This document shows, in pieces, positions 8,064 through 17,094 of a DNA stretch of 64,000 bases. This stretch comes from Rhizobium rhizoryzae (GTDB lineage Bacteria > Pseudomonadota > Alphaproteobacteria > Rhizobiales > Rhizobiaceae). The first letter of the stretch is position 1. Each line of letters begins with the position of its first letter. The DNA lies in assembly GCF_011046895.1 (NCBI RefSeq), contig NZ_CP049249.1, positions 372,001 through 436,000 on the forward strand. The letters are read 5' to 3'. Position numbers and translations under genes: made by a program. The notes below the pieces were generated by a model. It was given only the letters and a program-made list of their open reading frames with translations. It made no database searches and was not told the origin of the DNA.

Positions 8064-8891
8064 TCAGATCGCCGCAAGCTCGCGAAGATGCTCAGCGGTC
8101 GTCGTCGGAAAGCCGAAGAATTCGAGATAGGCAGGGATCTGCTCAAACAGCATATCGACCCCGACCTGGAAATCGCAGCCGCGTGCTCGAACGGCGGCCA
8201 AGAACGGCGTGATCTCCTGTTTCAGTACAACTTCCCCGACGAAGGCGTCAGGAGAAATTCGCTCGACCTCAAAGGGCAGGGGATCACCATCCTTCATTCC
8301 AAGCGGCGTCGCATTCACGACGATATCAAAGCCTGTTGGGTCGTTTGAACCGGTCAAGACTTTCAGTTCTGGATAATGGTGGCGGAGGCGCTCAGCAAGT
8401 TCGCGCATCATGGCGGCATGAGTATCGAATATGCAAATCTCTGCCACGCCAGCATGGGCAAGTGAGGCGGCAATAGCGCTGCCGACGCCGCCCGCCCCGG
8501 TGATGATGGCGCGTTTTCCTAGGATTTGCCGACCATGGCGCAGAACGCCGCGCACGAAGCCCTCGCCGTCGAACATATCACCAATCAGGCGCCCATCTTC
8601 GGCAATCCTGACGGCATTGCAGGCACCGGCCACTTCGACGTTCTTGGACACCTCATCAAGGAGCCCAACCGTCGTGATCTTGTGCGGCATGGTGATGAGC
8701 GCGCCGTGGATGTTGGAAAGCCGGAAGACGAGTTTGAGGAACTCAGGATAGTCTTCCGGTCGACATCCCATCGGCACAACAGCAGCGTCGATGCCGCTTG
8801 CCTCAAAATAGGGGTTGTAGATCAGCGGCGCCTTGAAGGTATGGGTCGGATAGCCGAGATGCGCGATGAGTTTCGTATTGCCGTTGATCAT
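8064..8891 (-). CDS. AroE-like shikimate/quinate dehydrogenase, divergent substrate pocket
   Basis: This 275-residue protein is of full shikimate-dehydrogenase length. The N-terminal substrate domain keeps the catalytic Lys in ITMPHK and the Gln in DMLFEQIPAYLEF; the Rossmann NAD(P) domain has GAGGVGSAIA. The usual SxS carboxylate-binding element (HSLSP in AroE) reads HTFKAP, and the NTD motif reads MFDGEG, so both Ser residues and the Asn-Thr are replaced. It may act in the catabolic direction on quinate or shikimate, or on another cyclitol acid. It ends the operon that also encodes 3-dehydroquinate dehydratase and an importer, which supports a catabolic role. Confidence 0.75.
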   Translation of the reverse strand: MINGNTKLIAHLGYPTHTFKAPLIYNPYFEASGIDAAVVPMGCRPEDYPEFLKLVFRLSNIHGALITMPHKITTVGLLDEVSKNVEVAGACNAVRIAEDGRLIGDMFDGEGFVRGVLRHGRQILGKRAIITGAGGVGSAIAASLAHAGVAEICIFDTHAAMMRELAERLRHHYPELKVLTGSNDPTGFDIVVNATPLGMKDGDPLPFEVERISPDAFVGEVVLKQEITPFLAAVRARGCDFQVGVDMLFEQIPAYLEFFGFPTTTAEHLRELAAI

Positions 8892-9018
8892 CGGCGTTCA
8901 CCTTGAATTCTTGATGTTCAGGTCCTGTGTGATCCTGATCGAGGGTCGAGTTGCATCGCGCCGGAAAACTGGTCCCGACGTCAGTGACTGAGTGGAATGA
9001 TGGTCCAGATCGTGTCGG

Positions 9019-9786
9019 TCAGTGACCGAGAATTTCGCCGAGGAATTTCCGCGTTCGCTCGTGTTTTGGATTCGAGAAGAATTCGGCGGGCGGCGCCTCT
9101 TCAACGATCGCTCCGCTGGCCATAAAGATGACGCGGTCCGCGACCTGACGGGCAAAGCCCATTTCGTGCGTGACGCAGATCATCGTCATCCCTTCATCAG
9201 CGAGCGCAATCATCGTATCCAGAACCTCCTTTACCATCTCGGGGTCGAGGGCGGAGGTCGGCTCATCGAACAGCATCACCTTCGGGCGCATGCAAAGTGC
9301 GCGGGCTATGGCCACACGCTGCTGCTGGCCGCCCGAAAGCTGCGCCGGATATTTATCTGCCTGCTCGGCGATCTGAACCCGCGCCAGCAATTGCCGAGCG
9401 CGGCTTTCTGCCTCGGATCTGCTGACTTTCAAGGCGCGCATGGGTGCCAGCATGCAGTTTTCCATCACGGTGAGATGCGGAAAAAGATTGAACTGCTGGA
9501 AAACCATGCCGACTTCACGGCGCACCGCATCGATACTTTTGGCCTCATGGCCAAGCACCATGCCGCCGACCTTGATCTGGCCTTCCTGATAGGATTCCAG
9601 GTGATTGATGCAGCGAATGAGCGTCGACTTTCCACTGCCAGAAGGGCCGCAAAGAACTATCTTCTCCCCCTTGTTGACCGTGATGTTCACGTCCTTCAAG
9701 GCCTGGAAAGCGCCATACCATTTCGCAACGCCCGTCATGCTGATCATGGGCACTGTGCCGGTCGTATCGATCAAAGTGTCACTCAT
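9019..9786 (-). CDS. Polar amino-acid-type ABC transporter ATP-binding protein (GlnQ/HisP-like)
   Basis: This 255-residue ATPase has Walker A (GPSGSGKST), the Q-loop [15 protein letters not shown] typical of the PAAT family, signature [15 protein letters not shown], Walker B ([14 protein letters not shown]) and the switch [12 protein letters not shown]. It powers the importer made of the two adjacent permeases and the binding protein at 11741-12571. PAAT-type transporters normally carry amino acids; linkage to dehydroquinate and dehydroshikimate enzymes suggests this one brings in quinate, shikimate or a related hydroaromatic acid (inference). Confidence 0.9.
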   Translation of the reverse strand: MSDTLIDTTGTVPMISMTGVAKWYGAFQALKDVNITVNKGEKIVLCGPSGSGKSTLIRCINHLESYQEGQIKVGGMVLGHEAKSIDAVRREVGMVFQQFNLFPHLTVMENCMLAPMRALKVSRSEAESRARQLLARVQIAEQADKYPAQLSGGQQQRVAIARALCMRPKVMLFDEPTSALDPEMVKEVLDTMIALADEGMTMICVTHEMGFARQVADRVIFMASGAIVEEAPPAEFFSNPKHERTRKFLGEILGH

Positions 9787-9829
9787 GCTGAACTCCGAGA
9801 ATAGTGAGGCCGCATCACGGCGTGTGTCA

Positions 9830-10471
9830 TCAACGTGCCGAAGCTGCGAACTTGCGTTCCAGATAGGCGCCGTAGATCGTCAACGGACAACACATGATGA
9901 AATACAGAATGCCGACGATTCCAAAGACGGTCAGCGGCTGGAAGATCTGGTTGGAGATGATGTTTCCGGCTCGTGTGAGTTCGGTGAAACCCACGATTGA
10001 TGCCAGCGACGTTCCTTTGATCAACTGAACGAGAAAGCCGATCGTTGCGGGAAGCGAGATGCGCAATGCCTGTGGCAGGATGACATCCTTCATGCGCGAA
10101 ACATAACCCAATGCGAGCGCTTTGGAGGCCTCGGTCTGGCCGCGTGGAACAGCCTCGATGGCGCCTCGCCAGATTTCTCCAAGATAGGCACTCGCGTGCA
10201 GAGTAAGCCCGGCTGCCACCGCCGCCCAGGCATCAATCTTGATGCCAATCAGTGCCAAACCGTAATACACCACGAACAACTGCATCAGCAGTGGCGTGCC
10301 CTGAAAGACCGCAATGTAGCCAGCGACTGCCGTTTCCACCAGTCGAATACCACAGGTTCGAGCCAGGGCAATGATGAGCCCGGCCACGCAACCGCACACG
10401 AAACCAACCACGGAAAGTGCAAGCGTCCACTTCAGGCCGATCAGCAGAAAGACGAATTCATCGTGACCCAT
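9830..10471 (-). CDS. Polar amino-acid-type ABC transporter permease
   Basis: This 213-residue inner-membrane permease is of the HisM/GlnP type. It has an N-terminal membrane helix, the segment [21 protein letters not shown] (R/QGTPLLVQ motif), the EAA loop [19 protein letters not shown], and the following conserved stretch [28 protein letters not shown]. It pairs with the permease encoded immediately upstream (10 bases apart) to form the membrane channel of the importer. Confidence 0.9.
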   Translation of the reverse strand: MGHDEFVFLLIGLKWTLALSVVGFVCGCVAGLIIALARTCGIRLVETAVAGYIAVFQGTPLLMQLFVVYYGLALIGIKIDAWAAVAAGLTLHASAYLGEIWRGAIEAVPRGQTEASKALALGYVSRMKDVILPQALRISLPATIGFLVQLIKGTSLASIVGFTELTRAGNIISNQIFQPLTVFGIVGILYFIMCCPLTIYGAYLERKFAASAR

Positions 10472-10481
10472 GGTCTTCTCC

Positions 10482-11150
10482 TTACTTGACCGGATAGGCG
10501 AAGTAACGCGCCGAGAAGAATGCGAAGAGCCGCATCATGAGCCACGAGATCACCAGATAGAAAATCGTCACGGTGAAATAGACCTCGAAGCTGCGGAAAC
10601 TATCGGATTCGATCCGCTGCGATACGGATGTCAGTTCGTAGGCGGAAATTGCCGACGCAATACTCGTGGTGAGTGTCAGGAGAACGAACTGGCTGGTCAG
10701 CGACGGAAAGATTGCCCTCAGAGCCGGTTTCAGAATGATGAGCCGAAAGACTTGCGCCTTATGCAGCCCCAGAGCGAGCCCGGCTTCCATCTGTCCCTTG
10801 GGGATGGATTGCACTCCGCCACGAATGATTTCAATCGCGTAGGCTCCGCCGTTGATACCCAGCGCGATGATGGCTGTCGGCGTCGGATCGAGACGGATCC
10901 CCGCGAGAGGAAGCGCAAAATAGATGAAGAAGATCTGCACCAGAAACGGCGTGTTACGGATGAGTTCGACAAAGCCGATGACAAGCCATCGCACTGGTGC
11001 AAACGGTGACTGGCGAAGCGCCACACCACCAATGCCAATAATGGTGGCGAGCAGCATTCCGCAGATGGCGAGCGTGAAGGTGCCAAGACATGCCATCAGC
11101 AGATTGGGGAGGCCTTCAATGACCGGTGTGAAATCCAGCGTGTAGTTCAT
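10482..11150 (-). CDS. Polar amino-acid-type ABC transporter permease
   Basis: This 222-residue permease is the second channel subunit. It shows the family motif ELIRNTPFLVQIFFIYFALP, the EAA loop IIRGGVQSIPKGQMEAGLALGL, and the tail LKPALRAIFPSLTSQFVLLTLTTSIASAIS. It starts 8 bases after the dehydroquinate dehydratase stop and lies 10 bases before the next permease, so the four genes are one transcription unit. Confidence 0.9.
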   Translation of the reverse strand: MNYTLDFTPVIEGLPNLLMACLGTFTLAICGMLLATIIGIGGVALRQSPFAPVRWLVIGFVELIRNTPFLVQIFFIYFALPLAGIRLDPTPTAIIALGINGGAYAIEIIRGGVQSIPKGQMEAGLALGLHKAQVFRLIILKPALRAIFPSLTSQFVLLTLTTSIASAISAYELTSVSQRIESDSFRSFEVYFTVTIFYLVISWLMMRLFAFFSARYFAYPVK

Positions 11151-11158
11151 GGGCGATC

Positions 11159-11623
11159 CTAGGAGGCCTTGCCGATCGCGGCAGGCGCCTGCACCATGCC
11201 CGCCATTGCCTCGATTGCGAGTTCATAACCTCTGGCACCAAAACCGATCATGATGCCGGTCGCAACGCGCGATATGAGAGAATTGTGATAAACGCTCTCG
11301 CGCGCATGCACATTGGATATATGTAGCTCGATTTTCGGTCCGGCATACATCTTCAGCGCGTCCAGAAGGGCGACCGAGGTGAACGTGTATCCTGCCGGAT
11401 TGATGATGATCCCGCAGGCCTCCCGTCTGGCGGCGTGGACCGCCTCGATCAGTTCGCCCTCGAAGTTCGTCTGCCGGAAATCGATCTCGAAACCCAAGGG
11501 CGCAGCGCGTTCGATACAGGCGCGATGGATATCGGCAAGGGTTGTTGTCCCGTAGATTGCCGGCTCCCGCTCTCCCAGAAGGTTCAGGTTAGGGCCGTTC
11601 AGCACGAAAATTGTATTGCTCAT
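11159..11623 (-). CDS. aroQ: Type II 3-dehydroquinate dehydratase
   Basis: This 154-residue dodecameric-type dehydroquinase converts 3-dehydroquinate to 3-dehydroshikimate by enolate chemistry. It carries the N-terminal signature NGPNLNLLGEREPAIYG including the catalytic Tyr and loop Arg, the substrate-binding INPAGYTFTSVALLDAL, and the catalytic His in ELHISNVHARE. The ATG at 11623 is preceded by GCGGAGC; the longer frame to 11683 has no family support. Co-transcription with a transporter and the AroE-like dehydrogenase, opposite a dehydroshikimate dehydratase, argues for quinate catabolism to protocatechuate rather than aromatic amino-acid synthesis. Confidence 0.93.
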   Translation of the reverse strand: MSNTIFVLNGPNLNLLGEREPAIYGTTTLADIHRACIERAAPLGFEIDFRQTNFEGELIEAVHAARREACGIIINPAGYTFTSVALLDALKMYAGPKIELHISNVHARESVYHNSLISRVATGIMIGFGARGYELAIEAMAGMVQAPAAIGKAS

Positions 11624-11682
11624 AATATGCTCCGCAGGAGACGACAGCGAGCGCGCATCGAAAATCAAGGCAGCGGGCTGCA

Positions 11683-11713
11683 ATTGTCGGCATCGTTCAC
11701 GGATGCCGACAAT
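11683..11713 (-). repeat. Stem-loop after the substrate-binding protein gene
   Basis: ATTGTCGGCATC (11683-11694) and GATGCCGACAAT (11702-11713) make a perfect 12-bp stem with a 7-base loop between the binding-protein stop and aroQ. There is no T-run. Similar hairpins after binding-protein genes stabilise the 5' message and lower expression of downstream genes. Confidence 0.7.
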
Positions 11714-11740
11714 GGTGTTTCCAATCGAGGTTCAGGGGCG

Positions 11741-12571
11741 TTATTTTGCCGCGAACGGAATGCCTTCGATGCTTTCCGGGAACTGCGGAACCGGGACCTT
11801 CATCCACTTGTCGTAGATTTTCTGAAGCTCGCCATTAGCCTTGATCTTGTCGATAAAGGTATTCAGCGCTGCATTCAGTTCCTTCTCGCCCAAACGCGTG
11901 CATGCACCGTTGTACAGCTTCTGGAACTCAAGCTTGTTTTCAAATTTGCCCGGCGCAGCCTTCTCGACGCGATCCAGGTAGAAGATGTTGCCACCCAGAG
12001 CTTCAGCCTGACCGGACACGAGTGCCTGAATGCTTGCCGCATCGCCATCGTAGCGGCGGATGGTGGCAGAAGCCGGCGCGTTCTTCGTAACCTGCGTATC
12101 CTGAGCCGCGCCCTTGGCGACCGATATCGTCATGTTCGCCATGTCTTCATTCGTCTTGATAGACTTGTCCTTGGGACCGATCAGAACAATGGCATTGGCA
12201 TTATAGGGCTTGGAAAACTGAACGGCCTTCGCGCGGTCGGGCAGCATTGCCATGGTCGCGAAAAGAACGTCTACGCGACCCGATGTCAGAGCCGGGATGC
12301 GGTTGTTGACTTCAAGCGGTACGAACTCGACCTGAACGCCCAATTCCTTGGCAAACAGAGTCGCCATATCGGCATCGAAGCCATCCTGCTTGCCACCGCT
12401 GGTAACGAAGCCCCACGGAGGATTGTCGCCCTGGATGCCAACAACGAGCTTGCCCTTTGCCTTGATCTCCTCGGGCGTGATGGCCGCAGCGGTGCCCGCA
12501 AAAGACATGGCGGCCAACAGACCCGCCGCACCCAACAGCGCGCTCCGGCGCTTCAACTTCATCTCAAACAT
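11741..12571 (-). CDS. ABC transporter substrate-binding protein, family 3
   Basis: This 276-residue periplasmic protein starts MFEMKLKRRSALLG with a signal peptide ending near GTAAA, then the SBP_bac_3 fold: KGKLVVGIQGDNPPWGFV, DGFDADMATLFAKELGVQVEFVPL and TMAMLPDRAKAVQFSKPY. The ATG at 12571 follows AGGAGGAGC; the open frame to 12643 is not a signal sequence. It is the first gene of the reverse-strand operon and presents the ligand to the permeases. Binding proteins of this fold prefer amino acids, but context suggests a hydroaromatic acid. Confidence 0.9.
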   Translation of the reverse strand: MFEMKLKRRSALLGAAGLLAAMSFAGTAAAITPEEIKAKGKLVVGIQGDNPPWGFVTSGGKQDGFDADMATLFAKELGVQVEFVPLEVNNRIPALTSGRVDVLFATMAMLPDRAKAVQFSKPYNANAIVLIGPKDKSIKTNEDMANMTISVAKGAAQDTQVTKNAPASATIRRYDGDAASIQALVSGQAEALGGNIFYLDRVEKAAPGKFENKLEFQKLYNGACTRLGEKELNAALNTFIDKIKANGELQKIYDKWMKVPVPQFPESIEGIPFAAK

Positions 12572-12777
12572 CTTGCTCCTCCTAAGCTGTGCAGGCAGCA
12601 CTCCCTTGCTGACGGGTAAGGATTGGCATGAGTCACACATCAAATCAACATAGTTTTTTCAAAATCTATGATGAAACATGCTTTCACATTGACATCGAAA
12701 CGCTAAATATGGATTTCATAAACTCATATCTTGTCCATTCTCGAATTGACGAGCTTGGCTGCAAGCGGGAGGATGCC

Positions 12778-14673
12778 TTGAAAACCTCGATTGCTACCGT
12801 CTCCATAAGCGGAGAACTGCCCGAAAAGCTGGAGGCAATCGCCGCAGCCGGCTTCAACGGTGTTGAAATCTTTGAAAACGACTTCCTTGCATTCGACGGC
12901 AGTCCGGCGGAGGTGGGACGCATGGCGCGTGATCTTGGTCTCGAGATCACCCTTTTCCAGCCCTTTCGCGACTTCGAAGGCATGCCGGAATCGCACCGGC
13001 AGCGAACTTTCGACCGAGCCGAACGCAAGTTCGACATCATGCAGGAACTCGGAACCGATCTGGTTCTGGTCTGCTCCAATGTGTCACCGGTGTCGCTCGG
13101 TGGGATTGATCGGGCTGCTGCTGACTTCTACGAATTGGGCGAAAGAGCCGCGAAGCGTGGTCTAAGGGTCGGCTATGAGGCTCTTGCATGGGGGCGTCAC
13201 ATCAACGACCACCGCGATGCATGGGAAATCGTCCGCCGAGCAGATCACCCGTCCGTTGGGCTCATCCTGGATAGTTTTCACAGTCTGTCGCGGAAGATCG
13301 ACATCAATTCGATCCGATCCATACCGAAGGAAAAGATATTTATCGTACAGTTGGCGGATGCCCCGCTCATCGATATGGACCTGCTTTACTGGTCGAGGCA
13401 TTTCAGGAACATGCCGGGTGAGGGCGATCTTCCCGTTACCGCTTTCACGGCAGCCATAGCCGACACTGGCTATGATGGCTATTTCTCCCTCGAAATCTTC
13501 AACGATCAGTTCCGAGGTGGGGCAACGAGGCCAATCGCGGCAGACGGTCATCGATCTCTGATATACCTCGGTGACCAGGTGCGGCGCCTGCAACGAAACC
13601 AGACCCTCACGACACCGGTCATGCCGGAACGGTCAGATGTTGAAGGTGTCGCCTTTGTCGAGTTTTCTGCCGACGCGCGCGACGCTGCCAACCTCACTCA
13701 GATTCTGAAGACAATGGGATTTCGCAAGACCCGGGTTCACCGCAGCAAGCAGGTTTCGCTTTACGAACAAGGTGGGATTCGGCTGCTTGTGAATACAGAA
13801 GAGGAGGGTTTTGCCAGCACATCATTCGCTGTTCATGGCACCTCCGCCTATGCGATGGCGTTGTCGGTGAAGAACGCTCAGGATACCTTGCAGCGTGCAT
13901 TGGCGCTGGGTGCCGAGCAATTCGTACAGCCGGTATCGGCCGGTGAGGTGTCCATTCCCGCGATCCGAGGTGTCGGTGGCGGACTTATCTATCTCATTGA
14001 CGGACAGAGTGAACTCGGTCGCTTTGCCGAGATCGATTTCATTGCGGTGGAGGAAGAGACCAATGTGCCGGTTACGCCTGCCAATCTGCTGAAGGTCGAT
14101 CACGTCGCGCAGACCGTCGCTTATGACGAAATGCTGACATGGCTCCTGTTCTACACCTCGATCTTCGACCTTCACAAAACGCCGATGGTCGACATCATAG
14201 ACCCGGCGGGTGTTGTTCGGAGCCAGGCACTCGAAAATGCGAACGGAAATCTGCGCATCACCCTGAATGGGGCTGAAAATCGCCGGACGCTTGCCGGACA
14301 CTTCATCGCCGAAAAATTCGGCTCTGGAGTTCAGCATCTGGCTTTCAGCACCAGCGACATCTTTCAGACAGCAGCCGCGTTGCGCCAGAACGGGTTCGAG
14401 ACCCTCTCCATTTCACCCAATTATTACGGTGATGTCGAGGCGCGGTTCGGACTGGATCCTGACCTCACGGAACGCTTGAAAGCCGAAAACATCCTGTATG
14501 ATCGCGATGAGCATGGCGAATATTTCCAGATCTACAGTCGGACATTCGGGGAGGGGTTCTTCTTCGAGATCGTGGAGCGTCGGAACTATTGTGGCTACGG
14601 CGCACCGAATGCGATTTTTAGAATTGCCGCCTTGAAGCGCCAGATGAGACCTGAAGGCGTCCCGAGAACCTGA
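12778..14673 (+). CDS. 3-Dehydroshikimate dehydratase / HPPD-like fusion protein (QuiC type)
   Basis: This 631-residue two-domain protein has an N-terminal xylose-isomerase-like TIM barrel (about 1-280) that dehydrates 3-dehydroshikimate to protocatechuate, opening with MKTSIATVSISG, ..FNGVEIFENDFL, and carrying metal-site residues in SLEIFNDQF. The C-terminal half is vicinal-oxygen-chelate like 4-hydroxyphenylpyruvate dioxygenase, with the His-His-Glu metal set in VDHVAQ, VQHLAFS and FFFEIVERR. Pseudomonas QuiC fusions have this layout. The start is a TTG at 12778 with GGGAGG at 12767-12772; the frame remains open to 12628, but the family's conserved N terminus begins at the TTG. It is divergent from the importer/aroQ operon. 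Confidence 0.88.
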   Translation: MKTSIATVSISGELPEKLEAIAAAGFNGVEIFENDFLAFDGSPAEVGRMARDLGLEITLFQPFRDFEGMPESHRQRTFDRAERKFDIMQELGTDLVLVCSNVSPVSLGGIDRAAADFYELGERAAKRGLRVGYEALAWGRHINDHRDAWEIVRRADHPSVGLILDSFHSLSRKIDINSIRSIPKEKIFIVQLADAPLIDMDLLYWSRHFRNMPGEGDLPVTAFTAAIADTGYDGYFSLEIFNDQFRGGATRPIAADGHRSLIYLGDQVRRLQRNQTLTTPVMPERSDVEGVAFVEFSADARDAANLTQILKTMGFRKTRVHRSKQVSLYEQGGIRLLVNTEEEGFASTSFAVHGTSAYAMALSVKNAQDTLQRALALGAEQFVQPVSAGEVSIPAIRGVGGGLIYLIDGQSELGRFAEIDFIAVEEETNVPVTPANLLKVDHVAQTVAYDEMLTWLLFYTSIFDLHKTPMVDIIDPAGVVRSQALENANGNLRITLNGAENRRTLAGHFIAEKFGSGVQHLAFSTSDIFQTAAALRQNGFETLSISPNYYGDVEARFGLDPDLTERLKAENILYDRDEHGEYFQIYSRTFGEGFFFEIVERRNYCGYGAPNAIFRIAALKRQMRPEGVPRT

Positions 14674-14763
14674 TGTGGGATTTGGTGCCCTTCAATGAAG
14701 CACGCTTGAGAAGCCGCAGTTTTGTGTTATGTAGGATGATCATCAAAATACCAGAGATCTCCC

Positions 14764-15435
14764 TTGCTTCAGAAAGCCAACCCTGACTCCGTTGCCGAGA
14801 GCGGTTACAAGCGTATCCGCACCGATATCATTTTTGGTCGCCTTGCGCCGGCCCAGAAACTGAAGCTTGAGAGCCTGAAAGAGATCTACGGCACAAGTGT
14901 CAGCACGTTGCGTGAAATCCTCAACCGATTGACTTCGGAGGGGCTTGTTCTTGCCGAGGGACAGAAAGGCTTTGAGGTCGCGCCTATTTCGGAAGCAGAT
15001 CTCAGAGAGATTGCAGCACTTCGGCTACTTCTTGAGACACATGCCCTTGAACAATCCTTCGAACACGGTGGTGTGGACTGGGAGGCCAGACTGGTATCTG
15101 CTCATTACAAGCTTTCCCGCATGGAAGGGATCATGGCCGCTGGCGATACCACACAGGCAGAAGACTGGAAGCGCTATGACTGGGAGTTCCATCAGGCGTT
15201 GATATCTGCTTGCGGATCCAAGTTACTGATGGATACGCACGCTTCTGTCTTCGACAAATATTTGCGCTACCAGATGGTTGCGCTATCCTATCGTGGCGAA
15301 ATTGCAGCGCTTGAGCATCGAGACCTTCTCAATGCCGCGCTCAAGCGTGACAAAGATACCGCGAAAGCCATCCTGGTGACCCATATCCAGGGCGGCGTCG
15401 AGCACGCTCTTGCTCGAAACCGGTTGGAGCGCTGA
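14764..15435 (+). CDS. GntR-family regulator, first of a tandem pair
   Basis: This 223-residue regulator has an N-terminal GntR winged helix (YKRIRTDIIFGRLAPAQKLKLESLKEIYGTSVSTLREILNRL) followed by an FCD domain with the ligand-pocket motif KRYDWEFHQALISACGS. The start is a TTG at 14764 with only a weak GAGAT Shine-Dalgarno; no better start is in frame. It lies 90 bases after the dehydroshikimate dehydratase gene and is closely related to the next gene. It probably controls the quinate/shikimate genes in response to a pathway acid. A 10-bp palindrome, GATGATCATC at 14735-14744, precedes it. Confidence 0.85.
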   Translation: MLQKANPDSVAESGYKRIRTDIIFGRLAPAQKLKLESLKEIYGTSVSTLREILNRLTSEGLVLAEGQKGFEVAPISEADLREIAALRLLLETHALEQSFEHGGVDWEARLVSAHYKLSRMEGIMAAGDTTQAEDWKRYDWEFHQALISACGSKLLMDTHASVFDKYLRYQMVALSYRGEIAALEHRDLLNAALKRDKDTAKAILVTHIQGGVEHALARNRLER

Positions 15436-15468
15436 CGATTTCCATTTCTCCACTCCAAGGAAGCGCTC

Positions 15469-16134
15469 ATGCAAAATGCTGACGGCGAGACAATCGATAC
15501 CATCAGTGACGTGGTTCTGCGCAAAGTTCGTGCCGATATCATTTCAGGAGTGCTGAAACCAGGATCGAAGATCAAGCTGGAGCAGGCGAAAGAGCGCTAT
15601 TCGATCAGCGTATCGTCGATGCGCGAGATTCTTTGCCGCCTCGCTGCGGAAAACCTCGTGCGAGCCGAAGGTCAGAAAGGTTTCGAGGTCAGTCCTACAT
15701 CACGTCGCGAGTTGCGCGAGCTGGCCGATTTGCGGATCGTGCTGGAAACCCATGCCATGCAAACCTCACTTCCAGCGGGTGATCTGGAGTGGGAGGGACG
15801 CATTGTGGAGGCCTATCACAAGCTTTCTGCCGCAGAAAGGATCCTGCTGTCAGGTGATGTGTCCCGGACTATCGAGTGGGTGCGATATGATTGGGAATTT
15901 CATCGCTCAATAGTGTCTGCCTGTGGATCCATCACCCTGATGGCAAACTTGTCATCTGTCTTTGATCGATTCCTTCGATATCATCTTCTGGCAAGAAGCT
16001 TTCGCGGAGAAGCGGTGGCGCTGGATCACAAGCAGTTGTTCGACGCTGCCCTTGCCAAGGACGTGGGAGCCGCACGAAAAATCATCTCTCAGCATGTTCT
16101 GAACGGCATGCAATCCATCGAACATCTGTTTTGA
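15469..16134 (+). CDS. GntR-family regulator, second of a tandem pair
   Basis: This 221-residue GntR/FCD protein is clearly paralogous to the one just upstream. Shared blocks include the GQKGFEV wing, LETHA, HKLS, RYDWEFH and SACGS. The winged helix spans about residues 15-75 and the FCD domain the rest. AAGGA precedes the ATG at 15469, 34 bases after the first regulator's stop, so the two are probably co-transcribed. The pair looks like a recent local duplication whose copies may sense different intermediates or form heterodimers. Confidence 0.87.
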   Translation: MQNADGETIDTISDVVLRKVRADIISGVLKPGSKIKLEQAKERYSISVSSMREILCRLAAENLVRAEGQKGFEVSPTSRRELRELADLRIVLETHAMQTSLPAGDLEWEGRIVEAYHKLSAAERILLSGDVSRTIEWVRYDWEFHRSIVSACGSITLMANLSSVFDRFLRYHLLARSFRGEAVALDHKQLFDAALAKDVGAARKIISQHVLNGMQSIEHLF

Positions 16135-16138
16135 TCAT

Positions 16139-16160
16139 AGCTTGGAAAGGCAAGCTTTCC
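16139..16160. repeat. Alternative small hairpins between GntR and MerR genes
   Basis: AGCTTG-N6-CAAGCT (16139-16156) overlaps GGAAAG-N5-CTTTCC (16144-16160). Either could form downstream of the regulator stop. There is no clear T-run, so it is only a possible weak terminator. Confidence 0.3.
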
Positions 16161-16215
16161 TATCTCAAGTCCGTGGAACATAATCGAGTCGGTCCACTTT
16201 GCAGCCTGATTCGAC

Positions 16216-17094
16216 GTGCAGCCACTCGATCCTGACGATAAACTTCTGAACCTGAGCCAGCTCATGCAGCATGCGGGCATCACGAAGCTCGTTATTCACG
16301 CCTGGGAGCGGCGCTATGGTCTCACCCCAGAATGCCGGACAGAATCAAAACGGCGTCTTTACACGTTCGAGCAGGCAGAGCGTTTCCGCCTGTTGAAGAA
16401 AGGCAGTGATGCAGGCTACCGCATCGGTAATCTGGTCGGGTACTCGCTGGATGAACTCTATCGCCTCGAGCGGAAAATCAATGCCGAAGCCGGATTGGGC
16501 GAAGGCCTCGACCTGCTGATCTCCCGTAGGCTTGGAGAGTTCGAAGCCTGGTTGATCCCGCTTGCCGAACAGCAGAGCGTCGAAAATTTCCTTCTCCACA
16601 CGGTTCCATACCTCATGCAGGAGGTTGGAAAACTTTGGGCCGGGAAAAAGGTTTCGATTGCCGATGAGCATTTCGTGACAGCGTGCGTCAAACGCATCCT
16701 TTTGGGCAAACTTGATTTGCTGTCCCCAGCGGCCGGAGCAGCGCCATGGATCTTGGCGACAACGCCGGAAGGTGAAAGTCATGAACTTGGCGCCCTTTGC
16801 TCCGCGATCCTGGCCAGACGAAATGGCTGGAACGTGCTTTACCTTGGACCAGACTTACCTGCCGGGGAGGTTGCCCGTCTAAGCATTCGTTACGCGGCGC
16901 GCTACATATGCCTGAGTACAAGCAGCTACTCCCCGACGCGTCTGAACAGTTATCTAAACAAACTGGAGGAATGCATCTGTCCTGACACGGTGATTATCGT
17001 CGGTGGGGCGCCAACGCAGACACTCGTAAGTTCACGACGCCGCATTATCCTAAATGCCTTAGAAGATCTGATCGAATATCTTGTTTTTGATTAA
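16216..17094 (+). CDS. MerR-family regulator with cobalamin-binding domain (CarH/LitR-like)
   Basis: This 292-residue protein has an N-terminal MerR winged helix ([24 protein letters not shown], residues about 12-80), a helical B12-capping domain with the Trp and Glu-His pair spaced as in CarH (W..10..EH in [13 protein letters not shown]), and a C-terminal B12-binding Rossmann domain with the motif ESHELG, whose His189 would be the lower axial cobalt ligand. This matches adenosylcobalamin-dependent light-sensing repressors. The GTG at 16216 is taken because later ATGs would delete the recognition region; no strong ribosome site is visible. Targets are unknown; the chemoreceptor gene follows. 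Confidence 0.82.
   Translation: MQPLDPDDKLLNLSQLMQHAGITKLVIHAWERRYGLTPECRTESKRRLYTFEQAERFRLLKKGSDAGYRIGNLVGYSLDELYRLERKINAEAGLGEGLDLLISRRLGEFEAWLIPLAEQQSVENFLLHTVPYLMQEVGKLWAGKKVSIADEHFVTACVKRILLGKLDLLSPAAGAAPWILATTPEGESHELGALCSAILARRNGWNVLYLGPDLPAGEVARLSIRYAARYICLSTSSYSPTRLNSYLNKLEECICPDTVIIVGGAPTQTLVSSRRRIILNALEDLIEYLVFD

Noticed and set aside
11435-12619. 394-codon forward frame
   Set aside because: It is antisense to aroQ and the binding-protein gene and shows no family resemblance.
12649-12670. CATAG-N12-CTATG dyad in the divergent quinate promoter region
   Set aside because: Five-base arms in an A+T-rich stretch are expected by chance, and no second copy was noticed at the linked genes.
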